NCBI GenBank assembly: GCA_003252375.1
Contig: QKEJ01000011.1
Span: 1-63,224, forward strand
Direction of reading: 5' to 3'
Origin: Halodesulfovibrio sp.
GTDB taxonomy: Bacteria; Desulfobacterota; Desulfovibrionia; Desulfovibrionales; Desulfovibrionaceae
DNA length: 63,224 bases
Under the pieces are notes generated by a model that was not told the origin of the DNA, made no database searches, and saw only the letters and a list, made by a program, of their open reading frames with translations. Positions 1-9,598 of this stretch are shown here, piece by piece. Positions within the stretch are counted from its first letter, which is position 1. Each line of letters opens with the position of its first letter. The translations under genes were made by a program, and so were the position numbers.

Positions 1-561
1 TGCTGTGAAAAGTTGAGGCACATCGAAACAAAGACGCAGGTGTAGCTGCTCCCTGTCTATTATCTTGGAAAGCGCCAGCATATCATTCCGCTTGTTGAGA
101 ATGAATTTGCCGCCACTGTACCGGGTGCCGTGGCGATTCTCTATGACGATCTTGATCTCCGGGAAGTGTTGGCGCATCGCTTCTTCAAATGGGACGTAGG
201 AGTCCACGAATTCGGCGAGGGTGCGGCAGTAATCTGAAAAGGGAGGATGGATTTCAATTACTGACGGGGCCGGGTGACCATGGCAAAGCCGCGTTACGTA
301 TTGGCAGAATTCTGCTGCCCAATGCTCTCCGTTCCAAAGTTGAGGTATGCCACTCCTGTGGCTTGCCTTGATGCTGTCTAGGTCTTTAAGCACCGGTTGT
401 GAGAATGAACGTGCTCCTGCCGCGTATTCCGTATGCAGGCAGTAAGGGCCGCTTGGCCGGATAGGACGCACGTCGAAGTGGCCTGCTTGTTCTTCCAGCT
501 GAGGGCAAATATGCACCGGATATTGCTTAGAGTGGTATTGAACTGGAACAAGTGCTGGCAT
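1..561 (-). CDS. Hypothetical protein, TIM-barrel-like, 3' end outside window
   Basis: An open frame of 187 codons starts at ATG 559-561, with an AAGGAGG ribosome binding site just upstream, and runs off the left edge without a stop. The protein starts MPALVPVQYHSKQYPVHICP. Later it has alternating strand-like stretches (VIEIHPPF, IKIVIENRHG, LRLCFDVPQLF) spaced as in xylose-isomerase/AP-endonuclease-type TIM barrels. That fold assignment is inference from pattern only, and no function is claimed. Base composition looks more AT-rich than the genes to its right. It lies downstream of a tRNA-Leu, a common site for integrated elements, so it could be the edge of an island. The frame itself is well supported by the start signal and the absence of stops. 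Confidence 0.72.
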   Translation of the reverse strand, partial: MPALVPVQYHSKQYPVHICPQLEEQAGHFDVRPIRPSGPYCLHTEYAAGARSFSQPVLKDLDSIKASHRSGIPQLWNGEHWAAEFCQYVTRLCHGHPAPSVIEIHPPFSDYCRTLAEFVDSYVPFEEAMRQHFPEIKIVIENRHGTRYSGGKFILNKRNDMLALSKIIDREQLHLRLCFDVPQLFTA

Positions 562-676
562 TAAGGCCTCCTTGATGTGAACTATCTTGGTCGGCCTCAA
601 TTTGTCAAAATAGCATCATGTATTATGGATATTGTGCCAGTAGCTGCTTTCCTCAACTCTGCACAGGAGGAGAAAC

Positions 677-727
677 AAAACAACGGGCTTCCCTGCGATC
701 ATTCAGATGCGGAGAAGCCCGTTGTTT
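677..727 (-). terminator. Rho-independent terminator after tRNA-Leu
   Basis: The arms AACAACGGGCTTC and GAAGCCCGTTGTT form a long perfect hairpin with a loop of about 22 nt. On the minus strand it is followed by TTTTGTTTC. It lies directly 3' of the minus-strand tRNA-Leu and fits as its terminator. Confidence 0.85.
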
Positions 728-734
728 TGATTCG

Positions 735-821
735 TGGTACCGAGGGAGGGACTCGAACCCTCAAGCCCTTGCGGGCGGCGGATTTTGAGTCCGCTGCGTC
801 TACCAATTCCACCACCCCGGC
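735..821 (-). tRNA. tRNA-Leu (anticodon CAA)
   Basis: Read on the minus strand, this is an 87-nt class II tRNA. The acceptor arm begins GCCGGGG and the 3' end is ACCA with CCA encoded. The D-arm contains TGGTAGACGC. The anticodon loop is CTCAAAA with anticodon CAA between the stem arms GCGGA and TCCGC. The variable arm is CCCGCAAGGGC and the T-arm contains GGTTCGAGTCC. The long variable arm and CAA anticodon identify leucine. The first acceptor pair appears to be G-U. Confidence 0.95.
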
Positions 822-933
822 GTGTGAGGAAAATCTAGATAGGGCAGATGGGGCTGTTATGTCAACTCTCTCTGCCGTATATGCTGTTTCCTGCCGCGCT
901 CTTTGTCGTATCTGCCCTTCGTCTGTCTGGGGA

Positions 934-1365
934 CTAGGCGCGGCGCTGGCTGAAGCAGAGCACGTAGCCGTCCGGATCGGCAATATACCATTCCCGCATG
1001 CCGTACCACGTGTCCCGCGGACCGTGCAGCGGCGTCACGTGGCCTGATACCCGGGCCACGAGCGCATCAAGGTCCGGAACCTCCATGAAGAACGAGACGC
1101 TGGCTCCCGGTTCACTGTGCGCAAAGGCGGGCACATCCTCCCGCAGGCTTTCCTGCGACTGCAGCATCAGGGTGGCGCCGCCGCTGTTGACCATGGCGAA
1201 CAGGAAATCCTTCTCGCTGCTGCGGTCGTCGGCAACGGGGCCGCCTTCCTCGACAACGCCCATGAGAAAGGCGAAGCCGAGGACGTCGCAGTAGAAGGCC
1301 AGCGATCGGGCGACATTGCCGACCATAAGGTTGGGGATCAGGGATGTGGGCGTGGATGCGGTCAT
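934..1365 (-). CDS. VOC-family (glyoxalase/bleomycin-resistance-like) protein
   Basis: A 143-residue protein with one vicinal-oxygen-chelate unit pair. The N-terminal half (SLIPNLMVGNVARSLAFYCD) and the C-terminal half (WYGMREWYIADPDGYVLCFS) show the usual VOC pattern of a paired beta-alpha-beta-beta-beta fold ending in a D-P-x-G-x strand. Members bind a divalent metal and act as lyases, dioxygenases or drug-binding proteins; the substrate cannot be read from sequence. ATG 1363-1365 is preceded by GAGGTACCC as a ribosome binding site. The gene is monocistronic and diverges from the DUF554 gene. Confidence 0.85.
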   Translation of the reverse strand: MTASTPTSLIPNLMVGNVARSLAFYCDVLGFAFLMGVVEEGGPVADDRSSEKDFLFAMVNSGGATLMLQSQESLREDVPAFAHSEPGASVSFFMEVPDLDALVARVSGHVTPLHGPRDTWYGMREWYIADPDGYVLCFSQRRA

Positions 1366-1469
1366 GGGTACCTCGTGTGCATCATGGGGAAAGGGCAGGA
1401 AAAGCGCTTAACTTTTCCCGGCCTCTGGTATACCACTCTGCGGATTGTTTGAACACCGTTTTGCAGTGA

Positions 1470-2165
1470 GTGATCAGTATGGTATTCCCTCTCGGTTCCG
1501 TTTTCAACGTTGGGTGCATCCTTGTGGGCGGCGTGGTCGGGCTCGTGCTCGGCGGTCGTCTGCCCGAACGCATGCGGGCCATCGTGTTCACCGGGCTTGG
1601 CTTGTGTACGCTGATCATCGGCATGCAGATGGGGCTGAAAACCCAGAACCCGCTGGTGCTCGTGTTCAGCATTCTGCTGGGCTCCATCACCGGCGAACTG
1701 CTTGCGCTGGATGACCGGCTCACCGCCCTGGGGGACTGGCTCAAGTCGCACATGCGCAGCGGCAGCGAACGATTCACCGAAGGGTTTGTCTCCGCCTCGG
1801 TGCTGTTCTGCATCGGGTCCATGGCCATCCTCGGCTCCTTTGACGAAGGGCTGCGCGGCGATCATACCATCCTGTTCACCAAATCCATTCTGGACGGCTT
1901 CGCCTCCGTGGCCTTTGCGGCCAGCTTTGGCGTGGGCGTGCTTTTTTCCGCCGTGCCCGTCTTTCTGTATCAGGGCGGACTTACCGAGTTCGCCACCGTG
2001 CTGCAGCCCATCCTCTCCGATGCCATGATGACCGAACTGACCGCCACGGGCGGGGCGCTCATCATCGGTATCAGCATCAACCTCATGGAGATTAGGCGCA
2101 TTCCCCTCACGAACATGCTTCCGGCCCTGCTGTTTGCGCCCATCCTCGCCCATTTCCTCATGTAG
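1470..2165 (+). CDS. DUF554 family membrane protein
   Basis: A 228-231-residue, very hydrophobic protein with about seven membrane segments. It matches the DUF554 (YdfK-like) family, with the early motif GSVFNVGCILVGGVVGLVLG, then LPERMRAIVFTGLGLCTLIIGMQ and the later GSMAILGSFDEGL and FASVAFAASFGVGV. It lies in the inner membrane and its function is unknown. Two starts are possible, GTG at 1470 and ATG at 1479; I favour ATG 1479 because it begins right at the conserved MVFPLGSVFN. No obvious operon partner. Confidence 0.88.
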   Translation: MISMVFPLGSVFNVGCILVGGVVGLVLGGRLPERMRAIVFTGLGLCTLIIGMQMGLKTQNPLVLVFSILLGSITGELLALDDRLTALGDWLKSHMRSGSERFTEGFVSASVLFCIGSMAILGSFDEGLRGDHTILFTKSILDGFASVAFAASFGVGVLFSAVPVFLYQGGLTEFATVLQPILSDAMMTELTATGGALIIGISINLMEIRRIPLTNMLPALLFAPILAHFLM

Positions 2166-2374
2166 GCGGGGCGTACCGGGCGCAACCGGACGACAATGCC
2201 GTTGATGTTTTCAAGGGACATCACCCGGCAGGGGGTTGCACAATCCGTCACACGCCTTATGGTACACATCTGACGACGAGTTCATGACCATAGAGTGGAA
2301 CCGGCGTGCACGCATGGTGCTGCCGGCTCCTGCTTTTGTTTTTCCAACCTCCCCGAGCAGCACAGGCCGCATAC

Positions 2375-5152
2375 ATGACCCAGAAGAATTGCATCCATAT
2401 AGAAGGCGCACGCCAGCACAACCTCAAGAACCTTACCCTGGACATTCCCCGCGACGAGCTGGTCGTGGTCTGCGGCCCCTCCGGGTCCGGCAAGTCCACG
2501 CTGGCCTTTGACCTTGTCTATGCCGAAGGGCAGCGCCGGTACGTGGAATCGCTCTCCGCCTACGCACGCCAGTTCCTGCCTCAGATGGACAAGCCGGAGG
2601 TGGACAAGATCGAGGGGCTTTCCCCGGCCATATCGCTGGAGCAGCAGGCGGCATCGCGCAACCCGCGTTCCACCGTGGGCACGGTGACGGAAATCTACGA
2701 CTTTCTGCGTGTGTTCTATGCCCGTCTGGGCACCATGTATTGCCCTGAATGCGGCAAGCCCATCGCGGCCCGCGCGGCGGACGAGATCATTGCGGACATT
2801 CTGGCGTTGGCCGAGGGTACCCGGTTCATGGTGCTGGCTCCGCTGGTGGAGCACCAGAAGGGCACGCACGCCGAGCGGCTCAAGAAGCTGAAGGCCGAGG
2901 GCTTTGTGCGCGTGCGCGTGAACGGCGATGTGCTGGCGCTTGATGACGTGCCCGCGCTGGAAAAGAACAAGAAGCACTCCATTGAACTGGTCATCGACCG
3001 TCTGGTCATCAAGGAAGGGCTGCGCGGACGTCTGGCGGATTCCGTGGAGCTGGCCCTCAAGTATGGCGAAGGGCGGCTCATTGTTTCCGTGGTGGGCGGT
3101 GAGGATACCATCCATTCCACGGAGTCGGTCTGCCCCACCTGCAAGATCAGTTTGCCCAAGCTTTCGCCCCAGCTCTTTTCCTTCAACAGCCCGCAGGGCG
3201 CCTGCCCCCGCTGTTCCGGGCTGGGAGCCGTGGAGTATTTCGAACCCAATCTGCTGGCTCCCAACAAGGGACTATCCCTGTCCGGAGGCGGGCTGCTGCC
3301 GTGGAAGAATCCCAAGGTCATGGCCCGCTACGAGAACGGGCTCAAGGCGCTCGGAAAGGCGCACGGGTTTACGCTGTCCACGCCGTTCAAGGACTTTTCT
3401 GCGGCGGCATGGAATGCCCTGTTCCACGGCGATGCAGCCTGCGGTTGGGAGGGGGTGACGATCATCCTTGAGCGGGGCATGGAATTCGGCCAGACCTGGC
3501 GGGACGAGCTTTCCCGGTTCCGGCAGAGCCGGCCGTGCCCCAAGTGCCATGGCGCGCGCCTGCGGGATGAATCCCTCTCCGTGCGGGTGGACGATCTTTC
3601 CATCTTTGCCTTCTGCTCCCTGTCCGTGGCCCGTGCGCTGGAGTGGCTGGAGGCCCGCACCTTTGCCGCGTCGCTGGCGATCATCGCCGAGCCGCTCCTC
3701 AAGGAACTGACCCACAGGCTCAGCTTCATGGTGAACGTGGGACTGGACTACATTTCCCTCGGCCGAAACATGTCCACGCTTTCCGGTGGCGAGGCGCAGC
3801 GCATCCGGCTTGCCTCACAGCTGGGCTCCGGTCTGGTGGGGGTGACCTACGTGCTGGATGAGCCCTCCATCGGGTTGCACCCCAAGGACAACGAACGGCT
3901 CATCAATACGCTGCGCAGCCTGCAGCGCCGCGGCAACACCGTGCTGGTGGTGGAGCATGACGAATCCACCATCCGGGAGGCCGACACCGTGATCGAGCTT
4001 GGCCCAGGCTCCGGCATGCTGGGGGGCGAGATCATGTTCAACGGCCGGGTGGCCGACCTGCTGGCGCATTCCGAATCGCTTACGGCCAAGTACCTGCGTG
4101 GTGAGATGTGCATCGAGCTGCCGGAGGCGCGTCGTGAGGGCTCCGGAGCGCTTACCCTCAAGGGGGTGACGACCAACAACCTGCAGAACGTGGATGTGCG
4201 CATCCCGCTGGGGGCGCTGACCTGCGTGACCGGCCCTTCCGGATCCGGCAAGAGTTCGCTGGTGGTGGATTCGCTCTACAAGCACGTGGCGCTGCATCAG
4301 TCCATCAAGGTGGACAGCCCCGGTCAGATTGAAGGCATCGAGGGGCTGGAGCATATCGAGCGTATCGTGGCCATTGACCAGACGCCCATCGGGCGCACGC
4401 CCCGGTCGAACCCGGCAACCTACACCAAGGTGTTCGACGAAATCCGTTCCATCTTCGCCATGTCTCCGGACGCCAAGAAGCGTGGCTACCAGCCCGGACG
4501 GTTCAGCTTCAACGTGCGGGGCGGGCGGTGCGAAGCCTGCGGCGGTGACGGGCAGATTCGTGTGGAGATGCATTTTCTGCCCGATGTCTACGTGACCTGC
4601 GACGTCTGCAAGGGCAAACGGTACAATCACGAAACGCTGGAGGTCCGGTACAAGGGCAAGAACATTGCCGACGTGCTGGGCATGACCGTGCGGCAAGCCA
4701 GGGCGTTCTTTGAAAATTATCCTGTGCTGGAACGCCGACTTGCGGTACTTGAGGACGTAGGGTTGGAGTATCTGCGCCTTGGGCAGCCCGCCACGACCCT
4801 TTCGGGCGGAGAGGCACAGCGCATCAAGATTTCACGGGAGCTGGGCAAGCGCAGTCTGCCCGGCACCCTGTACATTCTGGACGAGCCGACCACCGGCCTG
4901 CACATGCACGAGGTGGGCAAGCTGATCAGAGTCCTGCATCAACTGGTGGACAAGGGCGCGACGGTTGTCGTGATCGAGCATAATACGGATGTCATCATGG
5001 CATCCGACCATGTGATCGACCTTGGTCCCGGCGGTGGGGAGAATGGCGGAAGGATAGTATCTTCCGGCACTCCCGAGGCGATTATCGCCGACCCTGCATC
5101 TGTAACCGGTTCCTTTTTGGAGAAAGAGCGGCGTACCCGCACGGGCAGGTAG
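2375..5152 (+). CDS. uvrA: Excinuclease ABC subunit A
   Basis: The 925-residue damage-recognition ATPase of nucleotide excision repair, which dimerises and loads UvrB at lesions. Both ABC modules are complete: Walker [13 protein letters not shown] and [12 protein letters not shown], and signatures [12 protein letters not shown] and [12 protein letters not shown]. Both zinc modules are present, with CPTC...CPRC and CEAC...CDVC around the DNA-contact loop. An in-frame extension reaches back to 2306, but ATG 2375 ([19 protein letters not shown]) is the natural start by family alignment, so the upstream 23 codons are not counted. It stands alone, with no uvrB or uvrC nearby, which is usual because uvr genes are often scattered. 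Confidence 0.97.
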   Translation: MTQKNCIHIEGARQHNLKNLTLDIPRDELVVVCGPSGSGKSTLAFDLVYAEGQRRYVESLSAYARQFLPQMDKPEVDKIEGLSPAISLEQQAASRNPRSTVGTVTEIYDFLRVFYARLGTMYCPECGKPIAARAADEIIADILALAEGTRFMVLAPLVEHQKGTHAERLKKLKAEGFVRVRVNGDVLALDDVPALEKNKKHSIELVIDRLVIKEGLRGRLADSVELALKYGEGRLIVSVVGGEDTIHSTESVCPTCKISLPKLSPQLFSFNSPQGACPRCSGLGAVEYFEPNLLAPNKGLSLSGGGLLPWKNPKVMARYENGLKALGKAHGFTLSTPFKDFSAAAWNALFHGDAACGWEGVTIILERGMEFGQTWRDELSRFRQSRPCPKCHGARLRDESLSVRVDDLSIFAFCSLSVARALEWLEARTFAASLAIIAEPLLKELTHRLSFMVNVGLDYISLGRNMSTLSGGEAQRIRLASQLGSGLVGVTYVLDEPSIGLHPKDNERLINTLRSLQRRGNTVLVVEHDESTIREADTVIELGPGSGMLGGEIMFNGRVADLLAHSESLTAKYLRGEMCIELPEARREGSGALTLKGVTTNNLQNVDVRIPLGALTCVTGPSGSGKSSLVVDSLYKHVALHQSIKVDSPGQIEGIEGLEHIERIVAIDQTPIGRTPRSNPATYTKVFDEIRSIFAMSPDAKKRGYQPGRFSFNVRGGRCEACGGDGQIRVEMHFLPDVYVTCDVCKGKRYNHETLEVRYKGKNIADVLGMTVRQARAFFENYPVLERRLAVLEDVGLEYLRLGQPATTLSGGEAQRIKISRELGKRSLPGTLYILDEPTTGLHMHEVGKLIRVLHQLVDKGATVVVIEHNTDVIMASDHVIDLGPGGGENGGRIVSSGTPEAIIADPASVTGSFLEKERRTRTGR

Positions 5153-5218
5153 CACATCTTTTTCCATGTGCGGCAATGGACGTAGATATGTATTGTAGTT
5201 TGTATCCCCTTAGGAAGT

Positions 5219-6538
5219 ATGCACATGATGGAAAGACGGCAGTCTCGTAACAGTTCCAATTTTGATGAGGTGTATTCAGCGTTATTCGTAGATTTTGACA
5301 ACATTTTTACCCGGCTCGACGAGCTTGCGCCCGCAACGGCCCGGGCCTTTGCCACCAACCCGCAGCGCTGGCTGCGCTGGCTGGAAACGCATGCCGTCCG
5401 CATGCTCTATGGTGATGGCGTGCGTCGGCGTATTCTCAAGCGGTGCTGCTACCTCAACCCGCATTGCTACCACCAGTACCGCCCCTTCTTTATCCGGGCG
5501 GCGTTCAACGTCATTGATTGTCCGCCGCTCACCAATCAGGGCAAGACCAGTGCGGACATCCATCTGGTCATGGATGCCATGGATACCCTGAACCACAAGA
5601 CCAACTTCGATGAGTTCATCATCCTGTCCGGGGATGCGGATTTCACCCCCCTGCTCATCAGACTGCAGGAACACGCCCGGCGCACGCTGGTCCTGTCCGT
5701 GGGCTATGCGTCTCCGGCGTATGCGGCGGCCAGTTCATGGCGCATCCGCGAAGACTGGTTTGTCCAGCAGGCGCTGGATGAGCGGCCTCTGGAAGAGCAG
5801 CGTTCCATGGATGATTCCCGGGACGACTATCAGCCTTCCGTTCCCAATGCCCGGGTCATCCGTTCACCGCGCACGGATAGGGGGCATCTGGAGCGGGGAG
5901 CCCAGATAGTCAAGCGCATGGTGGGCGATTCCTCCACGCCGGTGCCGCTTGCACAGCTTTCGCACACCCTGCAGCGCGAGCTGGAGGCCGGGCAGGACTG
6001 GTTCGGATACGGCCGCTTCCGGGATTATCTGGAGGCGCTGGATCTGGACCGTCTTGAGGTCTCCAACGTGGTGCCTGGCTATGTGTTTGATCCGGCCCGT
6101 CATGATGAGCCGGAAGAGACCTCGGCCCGCACCGAGTTCAAGGAGAGCTATCCGGAGCTGTATGAATTTGCCGTGCGCGTGCATCGGCTCACGGATGTGC
6201 CGCTGCTCATGCCCGAGCACTACCGGGAACTGCTGGGGCTGATCGTGGAAGAGGTGAACGAGAACGGCTTCTTCCTCACCAATACCTCGCGCAGCGTGCG
6301 CGACAAGTGCGTGGAGAAGGGCATTCCCGTGGGGCGCGCCCACGTGAACTTCGTGCTGGTGGGCATCACCCGCGGGAACCTGCCGTTGGCGGAGCAGAAG
6401 GGCGTAAGCATCAAGGATGTCGCCAAGGCCTTCATGCGCAATGTGAAGGATCTGTGCAACAGGACCCAGTTTGATCTTTCCGAGCCGGAGCTGAAGCTGC
6501 TCATGCAGTGGATCATGCCGAAGGACAGCGGCGAGTAG
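5219..6538 (+). CDS. NYN domain protein with OST-HTH/LOTUS C-terminus
   Basis: A 439-residue protein. Residues about 20-180 form a NYN (LabA/DUF88, PIN-like) domain with conserved acidic residues in ALFVDFDN, TSADIHLVMDAMD and ILSGDADFTPLL, the pattern expected for a metal-dependent RNase. A middle region (about 225-295, VKRMVGDSSTPVPLAQL to GYVFDP) looks like an OST-HTH/LOTUS winged helix, a domain linked to RNA binding. A further helical module follows to the end. A role in RNA processing or decay is inferred from the domains, not shown. The start at 5219 (or 5225, second Met) has GGAAG upstream. A terminator follows the gene. Confidence 0.85.
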   Translation: MHMMERRQSRNSSNFDEVYSALFVDFDNIFTRLDELAPATARAFATNPQRWLRWLETHAVRMLYGDGVRRRILKRCCYLNPHCYHQYRPFFIRAAFNVIDCPPLTNQGKTSADIHLVMDAMDTLNHKTNFDEFIILSGDADFTPLLIRLQEHARRTLVLSVGYASPAYAAASSWRIREDWFVQQALDERPLEEQRSMDDSRDDYQPSVPNARVIRSPRTDRGHLERGAQIVKRMVGDSSTPVPLAQLSHTLQRELEAGQDWFGYGRFRDYLEALDLDRLEVSNVVPGYVFDPARHDEPEETSARTEFKESYPELYEFAVRVHRLTDVPLLMPEHYRELLGLIVEEVNENGFFLTNTSRSVRDKCVEKGIPVGRAHVNFVLVGITRGNLPLAEQKGVSIKDVAKAFMRNVKDLCNRTQFDLSEPELKLLMQWIMPKDSGE

Positions 6539-6576
6539 TCGCAGCAGGCCCGCAAGGGCCGGTGCACATGCCAAAG

Positions 6577-6604
6577 AAAAGGGCGGGGCCATGTCCCGCC
6601 CTTT
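6577..6604. terminator. Bidirectional rho-independent terminator
   Basis: The arms AAAGGGCGGG and CCCGCCCTTT flank a short loop, with an A-run before and a T-run after. It lies between the convergent NYN gene (plus) and yitT gene (minus) and can serve both. Confidence 0.85.
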
Positions 6605-6611
6605 GTGCGTT

Positions 6612-7466
6612 CTAGTAGATCTTGCGCCTTGAGAATCCCTGGCCCAGAACGGAGAAGGTGTTTTCCACAATGAAGAAGGCGTTGGGGTCGCAGGTGAAGG
6701 TGATTTCCTCCAGCTTCTTGAGCTGGATATTGTTGATCACGGTCATGAGCACGTCCTTGTTCTGGCCCGTGTAGGCTCCCTTGCCTTCCAGGAAGGTGCC
6801 GGAACGGTGCAGTTTGCTCATGACTTCTCCGGCAATGTCCTTGGCATGGTCGGAGATGATGAACACCACCTTTCGTTGGTTGAAAAGGGAGATGACCGAA
6901 TCAATGGTGGTGGAGGAGATGAAGACGTTTATGATGGAGGCCACCACGAGATCCGTTTTCAGAACGGAGAGGGACAGCGAAAAAAGAAAGACGTTGAAGG
7001 CAAAAAAGGTTTTGCCCACACCGATATTGTAGCGCTGATTGAGCATCACGGCCACAATGTCCATGCCGCCGCCCGAGCCGAGGGAACGGAGGATGAGGCC
7101 ACCGCCCAGCCCGCCCAGTACGCCGCTGGCCACGGTGGCGTAGAATTCGTTTTCAATGTGGATGGGAATGTTCAGCATCTTGTAGGCCACGGTGGAGAAG
7201 CACATGGCGTACATGCTGTACAGGCAGAACCGCTTGCTCACCTTGAACCAGCCGAGCAGGAACAGCGGGATGTTCATCAGGAAGAACCATGTGGCCGGGT
7301 CAAGCTTGCCCAGCTTGTAGTAGACAAGGGATCCGAGACCGAAGATGCCGCCGGGGATGAACCCGTGAACGTAGGCGATGGACTTGATACTCACGGCATA
7401 GAGGCAGGAGCCCAGCGTGATGAGGAGCAGGTTCCAGGGAATGGAATAGGTAAAGTCGCGATTCAT
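6612..7466 (-). CDS. YitT family membrane protein (DUF2179)
   Basis: An inner-membrane protein of about 284 residues. Five or six hydrophobic segments (WNLLLITLGSCLYAVSI, GGIFGLGSLVYY, WFFLMNIPLFLLGWF and others) precede a C-terminal soluble DUF2179 domain from about residue 200 (RKVVFIISDHAKDIAGEVM to the end), which contains the family hallmark GKGAYTGQ.KDVL. Function is unknown; the soluble domain resembles ligand-sensing ACT-like folds. I chose ATG 7466 (MNRDFTYSIPW) because conserved sequence begins there. An alternative ATG at 7532 has GGAAG in good position and would add 22 unconserved residues. It diverges from the M48 protease gene. Confidence 0.85.
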   Translation of the reverse strand: MNRDFTYSIPWNLLLITLGSCLYAVSIKSIAYVHGFIPGGIFGLGSLVYYKLGKLDPATWFFLMNIPLFLLGWFKVSKRFCLYSMYAMCFSTVAYKMLNIPIHIENEFYATVASGVLGGLGGGLILRSLGSGGGMDIVAVMLNQRYNIGVGKTFFAFNVFLFSLSLSVLKTDLVVASIINVFISSTTIDSVISLFNQRKVVFIISDHAKDIAGEVMSKLHRSGTFLEGKGAYTGQNKDVLMTVINNIQLKKLEEITFTCDPNAFFIVENTFSVLGQGFSRRKIY

Positions 7467-7709
7467 GGTTCTGCAGTTCTTGCTGTATGCAAAATATGTT
7501 GGGGGTGTTAGGGGTGCGGTCTCATGCGCCAATTCTTCCGGTTAGTCAACTGTTGGATGCATATTTTTTTCATGAGGCACCAGCCGAAGCGCAGGGAAGG
7601 GCATTATTGCCTTTGCTGTCGCCGGTCTTATAGTCAGGCGATGGGCCGACATGGCCGTGCCGTATGGCTGCAAGATGCTGCAACCCGCTGCCAGAAACTG
7701 GAAAAACAT

Positions 7710-8672
7710 ATGAAAACAACGAGAACGAATTACCACTTTTTCGCGCATAACGCCAATCGGGGGCACACCCTTCTGATGCTTGCGTCTCTGGCTCTGCTGG
7801 CCGGGGGGGTGGGCTGGGTTCTTGGTGGATGGCCCGGGTTTTTATGGGCTCTTGTCCTGGCGGCCGGCATCGCGCTGTTTGCCCCGCGCATGTCGCCCGC
7901 TACGCTTATGCGGTTCTACCGGGCCCGTCCGCTGCAGGCCCATGAAGTACCCGGCATCCATGAGGTGGTGGCGGACATGGCGCACCGGGCGGGGCTTCCC
8001 AGGCCGCCGATGCTCTACTACGTGCCGTCCGGCGTGATGAACGCGTTTGCCGTGGGCGGGAGGGGCGATGCGGTTGTCGCCGTGACCGCAGGTTTGCTGA
8101 ACAGACTAGATTTTCAGGAGCTTACAGGGGTTCTGGCGCATGAGATAAGCCATGTCATGCATGATGATCTGGAAGTGATGACCCTTGCGGATGTCTTTAC
8201 ACGCATCACGGGGATCTTTTCCACCTTGGGCAAGGTGCTTGTGCTCATCAACCTTCCCCTGCTGCTGGTGGGGGCGGTGGGCATCTCGTGGTGGCTGGTG
8301 CTGGTGTTGCTGGGGGCGCCCGTGGTGAGCACCCTGCTGCAGCTGGCGCTGTCCCGTGTGCGGGAGTTTGAAGCGGATGCCGCGGCGGCTCGTCTGACAG
8401 GCGACCCGGAAGGATTGGCCCGGGCGCTGGCTCGTATCGAGCGGCAGCAGGGCTCCCTTTTTGATCGCCTGTTCTTCCCAGGCAGAGGCGAGCAGGAGCC
8501 CTCGTTGCTCAGATCGCATCCCGTTACCGACGAGCGGGTGCGGCGGCTTGTGGCCATGGCGCGCGAGCCATGGGCGCACCCCCGGTATATCCGGCAGACC
8601 CAGCTGCGGCCGCAGGTTTTCCGTGTGGTACGCCCCCGGTGGCGCTTTGGCGGATACTGGCTGGGGCTATAG
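7710..8672 (+). CDS. M48 family zinc metalloprotease, HtpX-like
   Basis: A 320-residue membrane-bound protease. Two N-terminal membrane segments (residues about 19-57) precede the catalytic domain. The zinc motif HEISH is at 144-148 (HExxH), and the third ligand is the Glu in VREFEADAAA further downstream. Two more hydrophobic segments lie between them. HtpX-type enzymes degrade misfolded membrane proteins. The frame is open back to 7524, but the upstream part is unlike HtpX; ATG 7710 (MKTTRTNYHFFAHN) fits the family. Transcription faces a small minus-strand ORF. Confidence 0.9.
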   Translation: MKTTRTNYHFFAHNANRGHTLLMLASLALLAGGVGWVLGGWPGFLWALVLAAGIALFAPRMSPATLMRFYRARPLQAHEVPGIHEVVADMAHRAGLPRPPMLYYVPSGVMNAFAVGGRGDAVVAVTAGLLNRLDFQELTGVLAHEISHVMHDDLEVMTLADVFTRITGIFSTLGKVLVLINLPLLLVGAVGISWWLVLVLLGAPVVSTLLQLALSRVREFEADAAAARLTGDPEGLARALARIERQQGSLFDRLFFPGRGEQEPSLLRSHPVTDERVRRLVAMAREPWAHPRYIRQTQLRPQVFRVVRPRWRFGGYWLGL

Positions 8673-8682
8673 GCAGGGCTGG

Positions 8683-8865
8683 TTAGCGCTCCGTGGGTTG
8701 GGCTATGGCCCTAGCGGCTTGCGCCGGCTTGCTCCTGCCCAGCTTGCACCAGTGCAGGCCGTGTGCGTAGTGCTCAAGTTTCTTCATGTCCATTCCCAGT
8801 CCGGTCCCCGGGAGCGGGGGCAGGGGAACTGTCTTTTGGGGCCGTGCGTCTTGTTGGGGGGTCAT
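8683..8865 (-). CDS. Small hypothetical protein
   Basis: A 60-residue ORF with a strong AGGAG ribosome binding site 10 nt before ATG 8865. The protein is Pro-rich at the start, then basic (MDMKKLEHYAHGLHWCKLG). No domain was recognised. It is supported only by the start signal and plausible composition, and it converges with the M48 gene, 10 nt away. It could be a spurious frame. Confidence 0.45.
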   Translation of the reverse strand: MTPQQDARPQKTVPLPPLPGTGLGMDMKKLEHYAHGLHWCKLGRSKPAQAARAIAQPTER

Positions 8866-9175
8866 GGCGCAATCTCCTGCAGGTGGTTCATGGTATTATG
8901 TCTGTCATGATATAATGCCCGCATGGCTGCTTCTCTGTCATGCTTTTTCCAGTAAATGTGGTATGCTTTTGTAAACGCAAAGACCCAATGATAGCTTCAT
9001 GGGGTTGCATTTCTTGTTTTTATCGATGGTTGTCGGCTTTTGGTGTCAAACAGTGCTCAAGAGCGGTGTTGTGTCATTGGGTTCGGTTTGGCGCTATGCA
9101 GGGTGAAAGGATGCGCCATCGGGCTTTCCTTTGGAACCGTGCCCCGGACATTGATGATTTCGAGGAGAGAGATGA
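8866..9175 (+). promoter_or_regulatory. Intergenic region upstream of the first formate dehydrogenase cassette
   Basis: A 310-base, AT-richer stretch with no convincing gene. A TATAAT sits at 8911-8916 with a weak TTCATG 18 nt upstream, a possible sigma-70 promoter reading towards the regulator gene at 9176. The long leader (about 250 nt) that this would create shows no structure I can name. The ribosome binding site GAGGAGAGAG at 9162-9171 is clear. Confidence 0.35.
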
Positions 9176-9598
9176 ATGAGTGCTGCCAGCCGCCCCACAA
9201 TGCGTTTGCACCTGTGGCTTGAAACGGAAAAAGGCGTCTTTTTCGGACAGGGCCGTCTGCAGTTGCTGGAGTATATTGAATACTCGGGTTCGCTCAACGC
9301 CGCTGCCAAGGCTCTGGGCATGTCCTACAGGGCGGCTTGGGGCAAGATTAAGACCTCGGAAGAAGTGCTGGGATTCCAGCTTGTGGAACAGCCGGAAGGC
9401 AAGCGTGGCGGTGGTCAGCTGAGCGAAGCTGCCAAACTGCTTATCGCCAGCTATCGCGAGTGGCTTTCGGAGGTGGAGGCCTTTGCCCTGGAATCCGCCA
9501 AGCAGCACATCGGATATACGCCTACACAGTACTGGTCGGTGCGGGAACTCCCCAACCGCAAGCCGCCGGAAAAGGGAGATGTTCCCCCGACCTCGTAG
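9176..9598 (+). CDS. Winged-helix regulator, ModE N-terminal type (copy 1)
   Basis: A 140-residue protein. Residues about 25-100 form a LysR/ModE-type winged helix: LQLLEYIEYSGSLNAAAKALG, then MSYRAAWGKI as recognition helix and the wing around EGKRGGGQLSE. In ModE this domain is followed by TOBE/Di-MOP molybdate-binding modules; here the chain ends after a short helical tail, so there is no oxyanion-sensing domain. It is encoded just upstream of the Sec-type formate dehydrogenase genes and probably controls them, by inference from position. A close paralogue sits at 13928, before the second dehydrogenase. ATG 9176 is chosen for its spacing from GAGGAGAG. Confidence 0.88.
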   Translation: MSAASRPTMRLHLWLETEKGVFFGQGRLQLLEYIEYSGSLNAAAKALGMSYRAAWGKIKTSEEVLGFQLVEQPEGKRGGGQLSEAAKLLIASYREWLSEVEAFALESAKQHIGYTPTQYWSVRELPNRKPPEKGDVPPTS

